Shown: one piece after another, positions 35,101 through 45,756 of the stretch
How the letters are laid out: each line of letters begins with the position of its first letter
How positions within the stretch are numbered: the first letter of the stretch is position 1
DNA from: Cyclina sinensis
Taxonomy: Eukaryota > Mollusca > Bivalvia > Venerida > Veneridae
Length of the DNA stretch: 64,000 bases
Assembly (NCBI GenBank): GCA_012932295.1
Contig: JAAONU010000085.1
Location: 57,089-121,088 of the forward strand
Reading direction: 5' to 3'
Translations under genes and position numbers: made by a program
Notes under the pieces: generated by a model
Told to the model about the DNA's origin: nothing
The model's input: only the letters and a program-made list of their open reading frames with translations
The model's database searches: none

Positions 35101-35526
35101 ATTTCAAAGAAAATGATTCAATAAAACTAGAGAAAATCCAGATTTTATTTCAAATTCTGAGCTCTAAACTGGCCTGTGTGTAAGTGAAAAGTAGACATTT
35201 TCTAACTCTTTGTCCCTTTTATACTGTTACCCCGGTGTTTAAAGACCAATATCTTTGATATTCAGTATATAGGATCCTTGCATGGACCTCTACCCATGGG
35301 TAGGGTTTTAGGTCACTGGGTCAAGGTCAAGGTCACCATAGCTTATGAAAGATATTTCTACTTTCTGTCATAGAGCCTTTATTTATTGACTGATATTTTA
35401 CATATTTACATATTTATATTTACTTTACTTACATATTTTCAATTAAAAACATGAAATACTGCTTAACTGCAAACCTACAGCCAAAATACTCAGGTGAGCG
35501 GTCTAGGGCCATAATGGCCCTCTTGT
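32200..35526 (-). mobile_element. Hairpin-ended element, core B, split by a TTAA element
   Basis: Read on the plus strand it starts AGCTTACCTGAGTCTTTGGC, CATGGTGGGC (terminal hairpin), passes a GTCCGGCGTCCGTCGTCCGT tract, then about five core B units (AATTTGGCCCCGCCCCAGG type) to about 33170. The conserved 3' module (CCTTGCATGGACCTCTACCC, GGGTCAAGGTCAAGGTCACC) resumes at 35243 and it ends CAGGTGAGCGGTCTAGGGCC, ATAATGGCCCTCTTGT. The gap 33226-35238 is the inserted element. No coding potential. Confidence 0.8.
33226..35238. mobile_element. TTAA-flanked DNA element of 2.0 kb
   Basis: TTAA occurs at both edges (33222-33225, 35239-35242). The inner ends ATGCCGGGTCC and CCCCGGTGT are short, imperfect inverted repeats sharing CCGGG. 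Comparison with the intact module at 61850-61880 (GAGCCTTCATTTATAGACC) shows that the host sequence is cut exactly here. TTAA targets are typical of piggyBac and Kolobok elements; I cannot choose between them. The interior is AT-rich, and I see no transposase, only short frames near 34237-34700. Confidence 0.7.
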
Positions 35527-36610
35527 TTTTCAATAGTCCTCTGAAATATACGACTATAGTATAATTATGTACAATGTAATTTTCCTTTTGTTAATTAACT
35601 TATCACTCACTATAAATATAGCTAAAATCTTTATGTTATTATGTCATTTCCTTCCCCCTCCCCTTAATGGCAAGAATGTTTGTTAAATGAATAGTGGACA
35701 ATTTTTAACAAGGGAGGTAAGAAAGGTTTTGGCTTTTAAGTAAAACAGTAAGAAGATACATTCTTTTCTCTCTAAAAAGATTGTTTTAAAATTCTTTTTA
35801 GATAATTTCAGTATCTGTATTTCTTTTTCCTGTATGGCCGGCAAAATTTCTCTGTGATAATTGAATTCAGACAATGTGTCTATAGATCATTTGTCCGTCA
35901 CCACTGAAGCAAGTGAGAAAGTAGTCAGTCACTTGCTGAGAAATTGGTTAGTAAACTAGTTGGATACCCAGGAACACTGGTTAGGTGCACTGACTACCAT
36001 GATATGACCTTAGCTGTTAAACCCCAATAAAACCTAAACCTTATTTTTTTCCTGTGTTCCTTGATTGCAGTTGTCAAAGATCTCTAGTTGGGTGGTCAAT
36101 TCACTATCTTATAATATCTGGATTCCAGTAGGATTTTTTTTCTGTGATGTTTATACTTGATGAAAGTAAGCTTGTGGGAAATCTTACAGCCATTTCTCAG
36201 AAAGTTCAAGGTCTATTCAAAGTACTTCCCAGTACGGTCAATGAAAATTGTATTATTGGTGATTGTAATATTACTGTCATGAATTTTAGCTAACACTGAT
36301 TCCTGAGAATTTAATAGGGTCTAAAAGCTAGTATTAGAGATCACTCCTCCAACATTTAATTTTATAAACAATATTTTGTGTTTTCTCGATATATATGTTA
36401 TTACATGTTGGACATATTCTGATGTTGGAACTATTTCATCCACAGGTTCAAAGTCGGCGTCAGAGTCCTTCAATATGGGTTCTTCTGGTTGGATAATGTC
36501 ATCATACGATATGACCCTACATGGCTGCTGATGTTTCTTTGGTTGACATCTGAGATTTCAGGTTAAAATTTTTCTTCCTGTAAGAAGGTATTTGTATGTT
36601 CTGTGTTGTT
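35527..36610. other. Unassigned stretch, possible SINE tail
   Basis: No gene supported. At about 35930-36040, GTTAGGTGCACTGACTACC and GCTGTTAAACCCCAATAAA resemble the tail of a molluscan SINE, but no tRNA-like head is visible. Confidence 0.4.
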
Positions 36611-38095
36611 ACACTCCTCAAAGGGAGAGCATATAGTTGGCAACTTCTCTGTCTGTCTGTCTGTCTGTCTGTCACACTTCGACTGGAACATAACTCCTAA
36701 ACTACGAGGGTGCATCAATAAATTCGTAAACTAATTCAATAGCGTCAAAACTACTGGTCAGTTAAAAATGAAACTTTAAATGCTGTGAAAACAGATTTTC
36801 AAATTGAATCGTACTATGTACACAACTTTGACGTCATCACTTATGACGTCATAAACCGTAAATAACGTCAGGTTACGGGCGTCCATTCAAAAATGGCGTC
36901 ACACAGCGTCAACGAATAGCGCATCGTTATAAAGTTTTACACAAAACTCGGAAAGTCTTTTTCTGATATTAGTGAAGAGTTTCAAAAAAAGTTTACGGAG
37001 TGGCTGCTCTGTCAAAAGGTGCCATTTCAAAGTGGATGAAGTGGTTTAAAGACGGTAGAGAGGCAACTGAAGACGACAGTCATGCAGGTAGACCAGTGAC
37101 TGTAACAGATGAAGAAACAGTGGCTGCCATTCAGGAGTACATACTCTGAGATAGATGAGTAAGTGGGGAGCACGTAGCAGATAATTTCATTATTTCATAT
37201 AGTACAGCTCAGGGCATTATGACTGATAGATTAGGAATGCGCCACGTTTCAGCAAGATGGGTGCCTAGTTTGATGACGTTGGAGCAGATGGGGGTAAGGG
37301 TGAAAATGTGTGTGTCAGCAGTATGACAGGAGGTATCGTGAAGAAGGCGATTACTTTCTAAATCGAGTGATAACATGTGATGAAACACGGATTCACTTCT
37401 TTGAACTGGAAAGCAAATGTCAGAGTTCTGTCTGGAAGCATCCTTCCTCGTCTTCCCCTACAAAAGCGATAATTTCTAAGTCAGCCGGGAAGGTTATGGC
37501 CATTACATGCTGTGATACATACGGTGTAGTGCTAAACCACTTAGTTCCTCTAAAACGACAGTCACTGGGAACTATTATGCAACATTACTTAGAACGGAAC
37601 TCATGGCGGCAATAAGGAGAAAGGGCCCACATCTACTTAGGTCCGGATGCATATTACATCATGACAACGCTCCGAGCCATTCAAGCCACGTTTTCATGGA
37701 TACACTAGAAAAACTCGATGTCGAACTGTTACCGCACCCACCCTACAGCCTGGACTTAGCAATTTGTGACTTCTGGCTGTTTCCAACTTTAAAAAACAGT
37801 CTTTGTGGTACGAAATTTGAGTCAAGAGAGGAACTGAGGTGTGTCGTGGCTATATTGATTTTTGAGTTATTGCCTTTCGAAATTTCTCATACTTATTTTT
37901 TGTCCGGGGCATATCTCACAAAGTATAAGAGATATTAACATGAAACTTTATTGGTAGATAGATCTCTATAAGGAGAAGTGCAATGTGCAAGAACCGTAAC
38001 TCTATTTTGTATAATTTAGGAGTTATTGCCCTTTGTTATTTTTCATACTTTAAAAAAAATACATATTAAACAATAGCCATTTTGGAATTGGCATT
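36611..38095 (-). repeat. Family F element split by a mariner relic
   Basis: It starts ACTCCTCAAAGGGAGAGCAT with ATAGTTGG and a (GTCT)n run at 36648-36673, and reads AACATAACTCCTAAACTA before the mariner begins at 36705. It resumes near 37846 as TTTTTGAGTTATTGCC and TTTTTTGTCCGGGGCATATC. Compared with 50641-51215, about 70 bases of family F are missing at the right junction, so insertion was followed by a deletion. Confidence 0.8.
36705..37845 (+). pseudogene. mariner-type transposase, degenerate and 3'-truncated
   Basis: Homology to mariner transposases is clear in pieces: an N-terminal helix-turn-helix part (about 36925-37150: GAVSKGAISKWMKWFKDGRE-like, with stops), VITCDETRIHFFELES (about 37360), WKHPSSSSPTKA, KVMAITCCDTYGV (about 37490), ILHHDNAPSHSS (about 37650) and PHPPYSLDLAICDFWLFP (about 37735). 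The acidic residues of CDET, HHDNAPSH and the AICDFW segment fit the mariner D,D34D triad. Frameshifts and stops (for example TGA near 37150) disable it. The left end CGAGGGTGCATCAATAAATT follows TA at 36703-36704; the right terminal repeat is gone. Confidence 0.9.
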
Positions 38096-38545
38096 TATTC
38101 GGGGAGCATCTATCGGTTCTACCAATTTCTTGTTGTATTATATTGTTATACTGGTGGAGCATCCATCGGTTCTACCGATTTCTTGTTGTATTGTATTGTT
38201 ATACTGGTGGAGCATCCATCGGTTCTACCAATTTCTTGTTGTATTATATTGTTATACTGGTGGAGCATCCATCGGTTCTACCAATTTCTTGTTGTATTGT
38301 ATTGTTATACTGGTGGAGCATCCATCGGTTCTACCAATTTCTTGTTGTATTATATTGTTATACTGGTGGAGCATCCATCGGTTCTACCAATTTCTTGTTG
38401 TATTGTATTGTTATACTGGTGGAGCATCCATCGTTATACTGGTGGAGCATCCATCGGTTCTACCAATTTCTTGTTGTATTGTATTGTTATACTGGTGGAG
38501 CATCCATCGGTTCTACCAATTTCTTGTTGTATTGTATTGTTATAC
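38096..38545 (+). repeat. 53 bp tandem array made from a family F terminus
   Basis: About eight copies of a 53 bp unit containing GGTGGAGCATCCATCGGTTC and TACCAATTTCTTGTTGTATT. Copies are almost identical; alternate units read TTGTATTATATTG or TTGTATTGTATTG, and one unit near 38430 is shortened. The unit is the terminal sequence of family F plus a short spacer. As 53 is not a multiple of three and the unit has no stop, all three plus frames stay open and give the same peptide in rotation; this is not evidence of coding. Confidence 0.92.
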
Positions 38546-38566
38546 TATTATATATGTATTACCTCA

Positions 38567-38766
38567 ACTTGTATGGCTCTATCGAACTTTGCTTTAAAAC
38601 AGTACAGAATCTAGTCAGAAACATGCAGTAACTTTGAATAAGATGATTGTTTTCCATTTCAAGATAACTTGTATGGCTCTATCAAACTTTGCTTTAAAAC
38701 AGTACAGAATCTAGTCAGAAACATGCAGTAACTTTGAATAAGATGATTGTTTTCCATTTCAAGATA
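38567..38766 (+). repeat. 100 bp tandem duplication
   Basis: ACTTGTATGGCTCTATCGAA to TTTCCATTTCAAGATA occurs twice with a 100 bp period and only about one difference (ATCGAAC versus ATCAAAC), directly after the 53 bp array. Confidence 0.95.
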
Positions 38767-39919
38767 ACCATGGAATTAAATGTTTAGTACTTATGTAATG
38801 ACAAAACCATAGTGCTTTGTTTAAAACCAGCTGAGACTGGCATTTAAGCCTACAGTAAAATGCAAGTTTACTCCTTGATGTGAACTTAGAAATGCCAGCA
38901 ATTAATAGGTTATAAGGAGGAGGTTGGCCAATCTTTATTTTGTCTGACAAACTTAAAGCATCTTAATCATTAGTCACAAGAGCATGAATCATACCGTTTA
39001 TAACAAAAAAAAAAACTTTTTTTCTGCCTGTTGATGTCAGCTAACTTAGATTTGTATTTGGAAGAAACTGTACTTCCACGTACAGTTCTAGGATTTAGAA
39101 CTTCTCCAGTGGCCTAAACTGGAGGGAAATTCAGTTCCCACATAATAACTTGAGTTAGCTTATTTAAAGACGCTACCCAGATGTCTGTGATCAGGGTAAA
39201 TGTCATTGTTGCAACTTCATACAATGGTCAAGCACATTGAGTGGATGTGCAGTGTACAAGAGCTATAACTCTATCTTCACTGTTTGCACAGTTATTGCCC
39301 TTTGTTAGTTTTCTTTGTCTGGAGAATAACTTGAAAAATAGAAATTCAGTCTCTGCATAATAACTTGAGTTTGCTTAGACCTATTGACACCAAATTTAGT
39401 ATTTGGGTAGCTGATATCAAGATGCAACTTGGGATTGCTACCCAGGTGTCTGTGAACAAGGTCAAGGTCACTGTTGCTTTAAAAAAGAAATTCAGTTTTC
39501 ACGTAATAACTTGAGTTTGCGTTGACCTGTTGACACCAAACTTGCTGTGTGGGTAGCTTATATTAAGATGCAGCTTGATATTGTTACTTAGATATGTGGG
39601 AGCTAGCTCAAGGTCACATGCTTACAACAGAATTTTCAGCTTCTACTCAATAACTTCAGCACACTTTGACCTATTGATACTCAACTTGGCATGTGTTTAG
39701 CTTACATGAAAATACAGCCTGGAATTGCTACCCAGGTATCTGATTTAGTTTTATTTTGAACTATTGAAACCGACTTTCTGTGTTGGTACTAAAATAACAG
39801 TATCATTTTTACTTCACTGCCATATTTCTTCCTAATTCCTGTCACATCAATACTTGGTCATTGAAAACCTGGTTTTCGTCACATTGCGGCACTTCTTGTA
39901 ATCCTTATTCTTTCTTGTT
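38767..39919. repeat. Unassigned DNA with diverged tandem units
   Basis: No gene. From about 39090 to 39760 old units of about 120-130 bp recur: GAAATTCAGTTCCCACATAA, TAACTTGAGTTTGC, CTATTGACACCAAATT and CAAGGTCA. This is another eroded tandem-core repeat. Confidence 0.55.
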
Positions 39920-41251
39920 AGCTCACCTTGAGCACTTTCACCTGAGCACTTTGTGCTCAAGGTGAGCTTTTGTGGTCGCCGTGTGTCTTTCCTGTGTTGT
40001 GCATTGTGTGTCGTCAACTTTGTACTTTAAACAACATCTCCTCCTTAACCACTAGGTGAAAGATGATAAAACTTTGCAGGAATGTGCCCTGCATGAAGCT
40101 TTACCAAAGTTATTATAAGAATTTCATTCCATTTAGAACTCTGGTTGCTTTGGCAACAGGAATGAAAAACTTTAAAAATCTTCTTTTCGAATGTCACTAA
40201 GCCGAGAGTATCAAAATTTGGCATGAAGCATTGCATAGTCATCGATAGGGATTAATATAAGTTGCAAGAACTTGCTTCCCAGTTCGTGTAAAATAAATAA
40301 TTTAGGACCTCTACAAAATTTGTTCAAATTATATCCCTAAGGTCACTATTGGCCTGGCCTGAGGGGTCACAAGTTTTACAAAGCAATATAGAAGAAAATC
40401 TTTAAAAATCTTCTCGTCTGAAACCACAAGGCTAAGAGTTTTAAAATTTGGCTTGAAACATTGTCCGGTGGGGTCACTGTTGGCCCTGCCCGAGGGGTCA
40501 ATATTTTAACATAACAGTATTGAATAAAGTCTTTTAAAGTTGTCTGGTTGGAAACCGCTATGCCTAGAGTTTTAAAATTGGGTTTGAAGCATTGTCTGGT
40601 GGACCTCTATCAAGTTTGTTCAAATAATGTCCCTGGGGTCACTATTGGCCCTGCCCGAGGGGTCACAAGTTTTACATAGCTCTATAGAAGAAAATCTTTT
40701 AAGATTGTCTGGCCTGAAACCGCTATGCATAGAGTTTTAAAATTTGGCTTGAAGCATTATCTGGTGGACCTCCATCAAGTTTGTTCAAATAATGTCCCTG
40801 GGGTCACTATTGGCCCTCCCCGAGGGGTCACAAGTTTTAAATAGCTCTATAGAAGAAAATCTTAAAAAATCATCTTTTTCAGATTATTAGATTAGGTTTA
40901 ATGTCACTGAGGCTAAAAATTGATTTAATCTACTTTACCTCATAGAGCCTTCATTTATGGACCAATATCTTTGATATTCGGAATATAGGTTCCTTGCATG
41001 AATCTCTACTCACGGGTGGGGCTTGATGTCACTGGGTCAAGGTCAGTGTCACCATAGCTTAAAATAGATATTTCTACTTTCTGTCATAGAGCCTTCAAAT
41101 ATTAATTGACTGATATTTTACATTATTGGTTTGTAGACACCTACATATCTTCAATTAGAAAATGAAATATTGCTTCTAATGTTTGCTTAACAGCAAACCA
41201 ACAGTCAAGGTACTCAGGTGAGTGATCCCAGGACCATCATGGCCCTCTTGT
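39920..41251 (-). mobile_element. Hairpin-ended element, core B, full length
   Basis: The left hairpin is enlarged: AGCTCACCTTGAGCACTTTC, ACCTGAGCACTTTGTGCTCA, AGGTGAGC. Four to five core B units follow with CCCGAGGGGTCACAAG and AAGTTTGTTCAAAT, then the shared module with GTCACTGGGTCAAGGTCA. The right end is CAGGTGAGTGATCCCAGG, CCATCATGGCCCTCTTGT. It closely parallels 60851-62145. Non-coding. Confidence 0.85.
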
Positions 41252-41544
41252 TTTTCAGAGTCATGTTGCTGATTCTACCATCTGAAGTGCTATCAAAAAT
41301 TCTGAAGCTTGTTGAAGATGAAGATCTGGGAGATTTGATGTATTGGAACAGATCACCATTCTGTCTCAAGTTACAGTTGCCTTTACCAAGATACCATTCT
41401 CTGAGTTTGGTGCCAGACTTGCAGAAGCTTGAAATATTGGCTAAATCGTATGAATCATTTGACCTGTTGATTTGGTACTTTAACATTCCAGCACTTAAAG
41501 GAAATTACATTGAAGAATTTCCAGCTATGAAAAGATATTATTAG
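41252..41544 (+). other. Exon-like open frame, unidentified
   Basis: Directly after the hairpin element, TTTTTCAG resembles a splice acceptor, and the frame is open for about 90 codons to TAG at 41542. It reads VMLLILPSEVLSKILKLVED, then PLPRYHSLSLVPDLQKLE and ILAKSYESFDLLIWYF. The composition looks protein-like, but I do not recognise the family and no partner exon is evident. It may be the terminal exon of a gene or a retained relic. The frame begins inside the preceding repeat, so its upstream part is not informative. Confidence 0.35.
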
Positions 41545-41730
41545 ATTGACTGACACACTCAGCTATATATCAATAATATCATTAAATTGTATTAATTGTG
41601 AAAGAATTACAGTACAGGAGCTGAACTATGTTTTAGGAAAGATACCCATCCTGAGGTTTTGTAACATCATTGTAATACTTGAGTATTCAAATAGTAGTGT
41701 GATTGAATTTTCTAAATTACAAACCAGTTA

Positions 41731-42385
41731 CTGTGAGATCATTTAAATTCGCTGGTATGAAATTTCGCGCAACGGCAAAAAAAGTATGTTCGCGCGGTCC
41801 TAAATTTGCGCATTTTCAATTTCAGATTCAATCAGCATAAAAAGCAGACAACAGCTGCGTGATGCTGGCTCACCACTGACGCGTGTATACATGTCAATTA
41901 CCGCGGTCTGCTTTCGAATATACGAACTGACAGGTCCAACTGTTAATTGACGTTAATCGACACACTCAGGTTAAGTGTGCACAGATTAAAAGATCGATAC
42001 CGACAGGTCTTTTTGTAACCGGTCCCTAATCAATTACGCTTAAAATACATTGCCGCTTGCGAAAAACGCTTCAGACAAGCGTTCAACAATTCAAGGAAAT
42101 GCAAACGAAACATACTTAAATAGAAAACAAAAAAGTTTCATCTAAATTTTGCTAGATATTAAGAATTTGCCAAAACATCCGATTATTCAAATTATATTGG
42201 CTAAAAACAACAACTAACGGTCAAAAGTGAGTGGAAAAATATAAGCAGGTATTTCGGACAGGATCAAGATTCGGATAACGTAAATGTTTTATTAGTTTAA
42301 TTAAAGCGCGGTCTTAAATTCGCGCATTGTTCCCAGTGCGAAATACGCAAAAATTCATCCTACGCGAACAAAAATGATTTTACAG
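41731..42385. mobile_element. TA-flanked MITE of 655 bp
   Basis: Left CTGTGAGATCATTTAAATTC and right GAACAAAAATGATTTTACAG form a terminal inverted repeat of about 35-40 bp with mismatches, continuing inward through ATGAA..TTTCGCG. TA occurs at 41729-41730 and 42386-42387. CG-rich ends (CGCGCGG, AAATTCGCGCATT) enclose an AT-rich, non-coding interior. It is distinct from the CAGTRC elements. Confidence 0.85.
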
Positions 42386-42499
42386 TAGTTGGTAAATGAC
42401 ATCTGTGTTCGGATGCTCTTGAATTAGTTCCAACACATTTCATTTACTGTTACAGCCATGTATGCTGTACCATACAGTGTTTCCATCTTGTGAGAACGA

Positions 42500-44414
42500 C
42501 AGTACATGCCAGGAGGAACTCCTGTTCTCCTCGAGGTCGTCGTGGACTGCCCATTCCGTAAAACCCACCAAATCTACCACATTTAAAGAATCCCCGCCGT
42601 GGACACGGTCACTAAATTTCACGGCGGAAGTCCGATAAATGGTTCCGTGAATTTTTTCACAGGTAATTATTGATATCAAGGCTCACATACTTCCTGATTA
42701 CATGCATTTCGGCGAATTTTACACTTTAAAAATATCAAATAAATGTAAAAAAATCTCTGATGCATTTATTTACGAACATCCTATTTGTTAATGCAAAGAA
42801 TGACAGTTCAAAGCAATTGCTTCTCGAAACAGCTGACCATATTTTCAGAAAATAATTTAACTGGTTTCTGATTGAGACGTGTTAAAACTACTTACATTAA
42901 CCCTGCTGCAACATCTGTATTGTCTAGGCGCTTGGCAAAATTTATTTATCAATTTTGCTATATAATAAGTGTCATCATAATTCAACAACGAAAGTACACA
43001 ATAAATCTACACAGCAAATGTATTTGAAATTTGGTTTTAATTTTACCAAAAGTCACATAGTAAAATGCAGAGTTTAATTCTGTAGTTTCATTAAATGTTC
43101 AGCTAATCCAGGTGAGTTATGACCCTAATTAATTTTGCCCTGGTCGTCAAATATCGCTGAGATATTTCGTGATGTCAAGACATTGATGACATCCGTCTTT
43201 TTCCTTGTTGTCGCGGTGGATATTTCTTTTTAGCTCACCTGTCACGTAGTGACAGAGTGAGCTTTTGTGATCACTTTTTGTCCTTCGTCCATCCGTCCGT
43301 CAACAGTTAGCTTGTTAACACTCTAGTGGTCACATTTTTGCCTCAATTGTCATGAAACTTGGTCAGGATGTTTGTCTCATTAATATCTCGGACAAGTTTG
43401 AACATGGGTTATCAGGGTTGGAAAACTAGATCACAGAGCCCAAATATAGAAAAACCTTGTTAACACTCTAAAGGCTACAATTTCAGTCCAAATATCCTGG
43501 AAATTTGTCAGAAAGGTTGTATCAATGATTTCTAGCTCAAGTTCGAATATGGGTCATCTAGGGTCAAAAACTTGGTCACAGAGCCCAAATATTGAAAAAC
43601 CTTGTTAACACTCTAGAGGCTACAATTTCAGTCCAAATATCCTTGAAATTTGTCAGAAGGTTGTATCAATGATTTCTAGCTCAAGTTCGAATATGGGTCA
43701 TCTAGGTTCAAAAACTAGGTCACAGAGCCCAAATATGGAAAAGTCTTGTTAACACTCTAGAGGTAACATTTTAAGTCCAAATAACCTGGAAATTTGTCAG
43801 AAAGATTGTTTCAATGATTTCTAGCTCAGTTCAAATATGGGTCATCTGGAGTCGAAAACTAGGTCACAGAGCCTAAATATCGAAAAACTTTGTAAACACT
43901 CTAGAGGCTACATTTTCAGTCCAAATGTCCTGGAAATTTGTCAGAAAAATTATTTTGATGACTTGTAACTTAAGTTTGGATATGGGTCATCTGGGGTCAA
44001 AAACTAGGTCACAGAGCCCAAATATCGAAAAACCTTGTTAACACTCTAGAGGCTACTTTTTCAGTCCAAATATCCTGGAAATTTGTCAGAGAGACTGTTT
44101 CGATAATTTCTAGCTCAAGTTTGAATATGGGACATCTAGATTAAAAAACTAGGTCAAAAGGCCCAAATATGGAAAAACCTTGTTAACACTCTAGAGGTAA
44201 CATTTTCAGTACAAATAACCTGGAAATTTGTCAGAGAGATTGTTTCAATAATTTCTAGGTCGAATAGGGGTCATCTGGGGTCAATTAACCAGGTCCATAG
44301 CAACTTTGTTAAAAGCAGTCATACTCAGGTGAGCTATACAGGGCCATCATGGCCCTCTTGTTTACACATCCTCGCATAAAAGCGGAAAATGTAAGTTCCT
44401 CCTGGCGCATACTG
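42500..44414. mobile_element. CAGTRC-family DNA transposon (element 4) carrying a hairpin element
   Basis: The ends CAGTACATGCCAGGAGGAAC and GTTCCTCCTGGCGCATACTG are inverted with three mismatches. Right flank TA (44415-44416); left flank GA (42498-42499), where intact 93 bp satellite units read TA, so one TA copy has mutated. Segment 42760-43075 is homologous to 6050-6345 in element 1 (for example CAGAAAATAATTTAACTGG and AACGAAAGTACACAATAAA). Non-coding. Most of its right half is a later hairpin element at 43232-44361. Confidence 0.85.
43232..44361 (-). mobile_element. Hairpin-ended element, core A, nested in element 4
   Basis: On the plus strand it begins AGCTCACCTGTCACGTAGTG, ACAGAGTGAGC, then TCCGTCCGTCAACAG, seven to eight core A units (complement form CACAGAGCCCAAATAT, CTTGTTAACACTCTAGAGGC), and ends TACTCAGGTGAGCTATACAG, GGCCATCATGGCCCTCTTGT. 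It is the same type as 21892-23764 and about 1.1 kb long. No target duplication visible. Confidence 0.88.
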
Positions 44415-44750
44415 TATTAATGTGCATTTGCTCTTGAATTAGTTCCAACACATTTACTTTTACAGCCACGTATGCTGTACCATACAGTGTTTGCATCTTG
44501 TGAGAACTATTAATGTGCATTTGCTCTTGAATTAGTTCCAACACATTTACTGTTATAGCCACGTATGCTGTACCATACAGTGTTTGCATCTTGTGAGAAC
44601 TATTAATGTGCATTTGCTCTTGAATTAGTTCCAACAGATTTACTGTTACAGCCACGTATGCTGTACCATACAGTGTTTCCATCTTGTGAGATTTATTAAT
44701 GTGCATTTGCTCTTGAAGAAGTAATGTTAAACTTCTAGACATGTATTTAA

Positions 44751-45304
44751 ACTCCCCTTTGTCATTTTGAAAGGAGACATGTAAAACCAACGTTTAGTTA
44801 TTCTAGACAAAGGTATATAAATGTAAATTGTTGTTGGAGAAATATTTTTTTGTGCAATAACAGAACAGTTTTGAATATATTGACATTATAGCGAGTTACA
44901 GTAGTTGAAACGGACATTACATGTTTACAGCCTTTCCTTTTAGTTTTATACATATTAAAACATCCGGCTTTTCCTTTGGTAAAGTTTTAAATAAAATTTA
45001 ATGCATAACACATGATTTAAACAAATATGACGTATAAATGTGCAATAGTTATAGATTTGTCACTAAGGGACAGATATTACAAGGACTAAAATTACAGATA
45101 ACTCTTACATTTTCTGCAATTTTTAAAAAGTACTGGATGAATCTTGGAAATGATAAGGATGTGGTATGAAATAATGATGAACACCAACATTTGAGATTCT
45201 TTTCTAAAACTTTCAAGTTTTAAGATAGAAACTAACACAGATTTTTTGTAACATTCTATAATGTGGTGTTTACCTTAGATGTTTATCTCATTCAGTTTTT
45301 TTAT
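44751..45304. other. Unassigned AT-rich stretch
   Basis: No gene, repeat boundary or RNA feature recognised. Confidence 0.45.
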
Positions 45305-45756
45305 TGTATGCCGAAGGCGGAGGGATACAGATTTGGCTGTTTGTCTGTCAGTCTGTGTGTCCATCACACTTGATTTGAACAAAACTATTTTAAGATTTGG
45401 TATGTAGCATTTGGTATGTATCTACCAAGTTTGTTCAAATTATATCCCTAGGGTCAAATTTTTCCTTGCCCCGGAGGTCAATTGATTTTACATTGGCATA
45501 TGTAGGCAAAACTTAAAAAACCTTCTTGTCTGAAACCACAAAGCCTAAAACTTAGATAATTTAATGGAGCATCAGTGAGAGGTCTTCTACCAAGTTTTTT
45601 TCAAATTATGCCCCTTAAGTGAAAATTTGCTCTTCCATGAGGGTCACTTGAATTCATATAGATTTATACAAGGAGAATCTTATAAAAGCTTCTGATATTT
45701 GCTCAACATCAGACTTAAAGACAAAGTATTCAGGTGAGCCATCATGGCCCTCTTGT
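45305..45756 (-). repeat. Core B hairpin element, internally deleted
   Basis: It starts ATGCCGAAGGCGGAGGGATA with GTTTGTCTGTCAGTCTGTG, a start unlike that of other core B copies. It then joins about two core B units (AAGTTTGTTCAAATTATATC) and ends TTCAGGTGAGCCATCATGGC, CCTCTTGT. It is probably a truncated or chimeric copy. Confidence 0.65.

Larger units (their letters stand above)
42405..44750 (-). repeat. 93 bp satellite, split by element 4
   Basis: One unit at about 42405-42497 and three to four at 44415-44720 contain TGCTCTTGAATTAGTTCCAA, CTGTACCATACAGTGTTT and CATCTTGTGAGAAC. The period after the insertion is exactly 93 bp (31 codons), so the minus strand stays open for 142 codons as a peptide repeat containing EQMHINSSHKMQTLYGTAYV. 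I see no start context, splice chain or domain, so coding is possible but unproven. Confidence 0.85.

Noticed and set aside
38082..38631. Three overlapping long plus-strand frames of 143-171 codons
   Set aside because: They arise because a 53 bp unit without stops repeats; all three frames give the same peptide in rotation.
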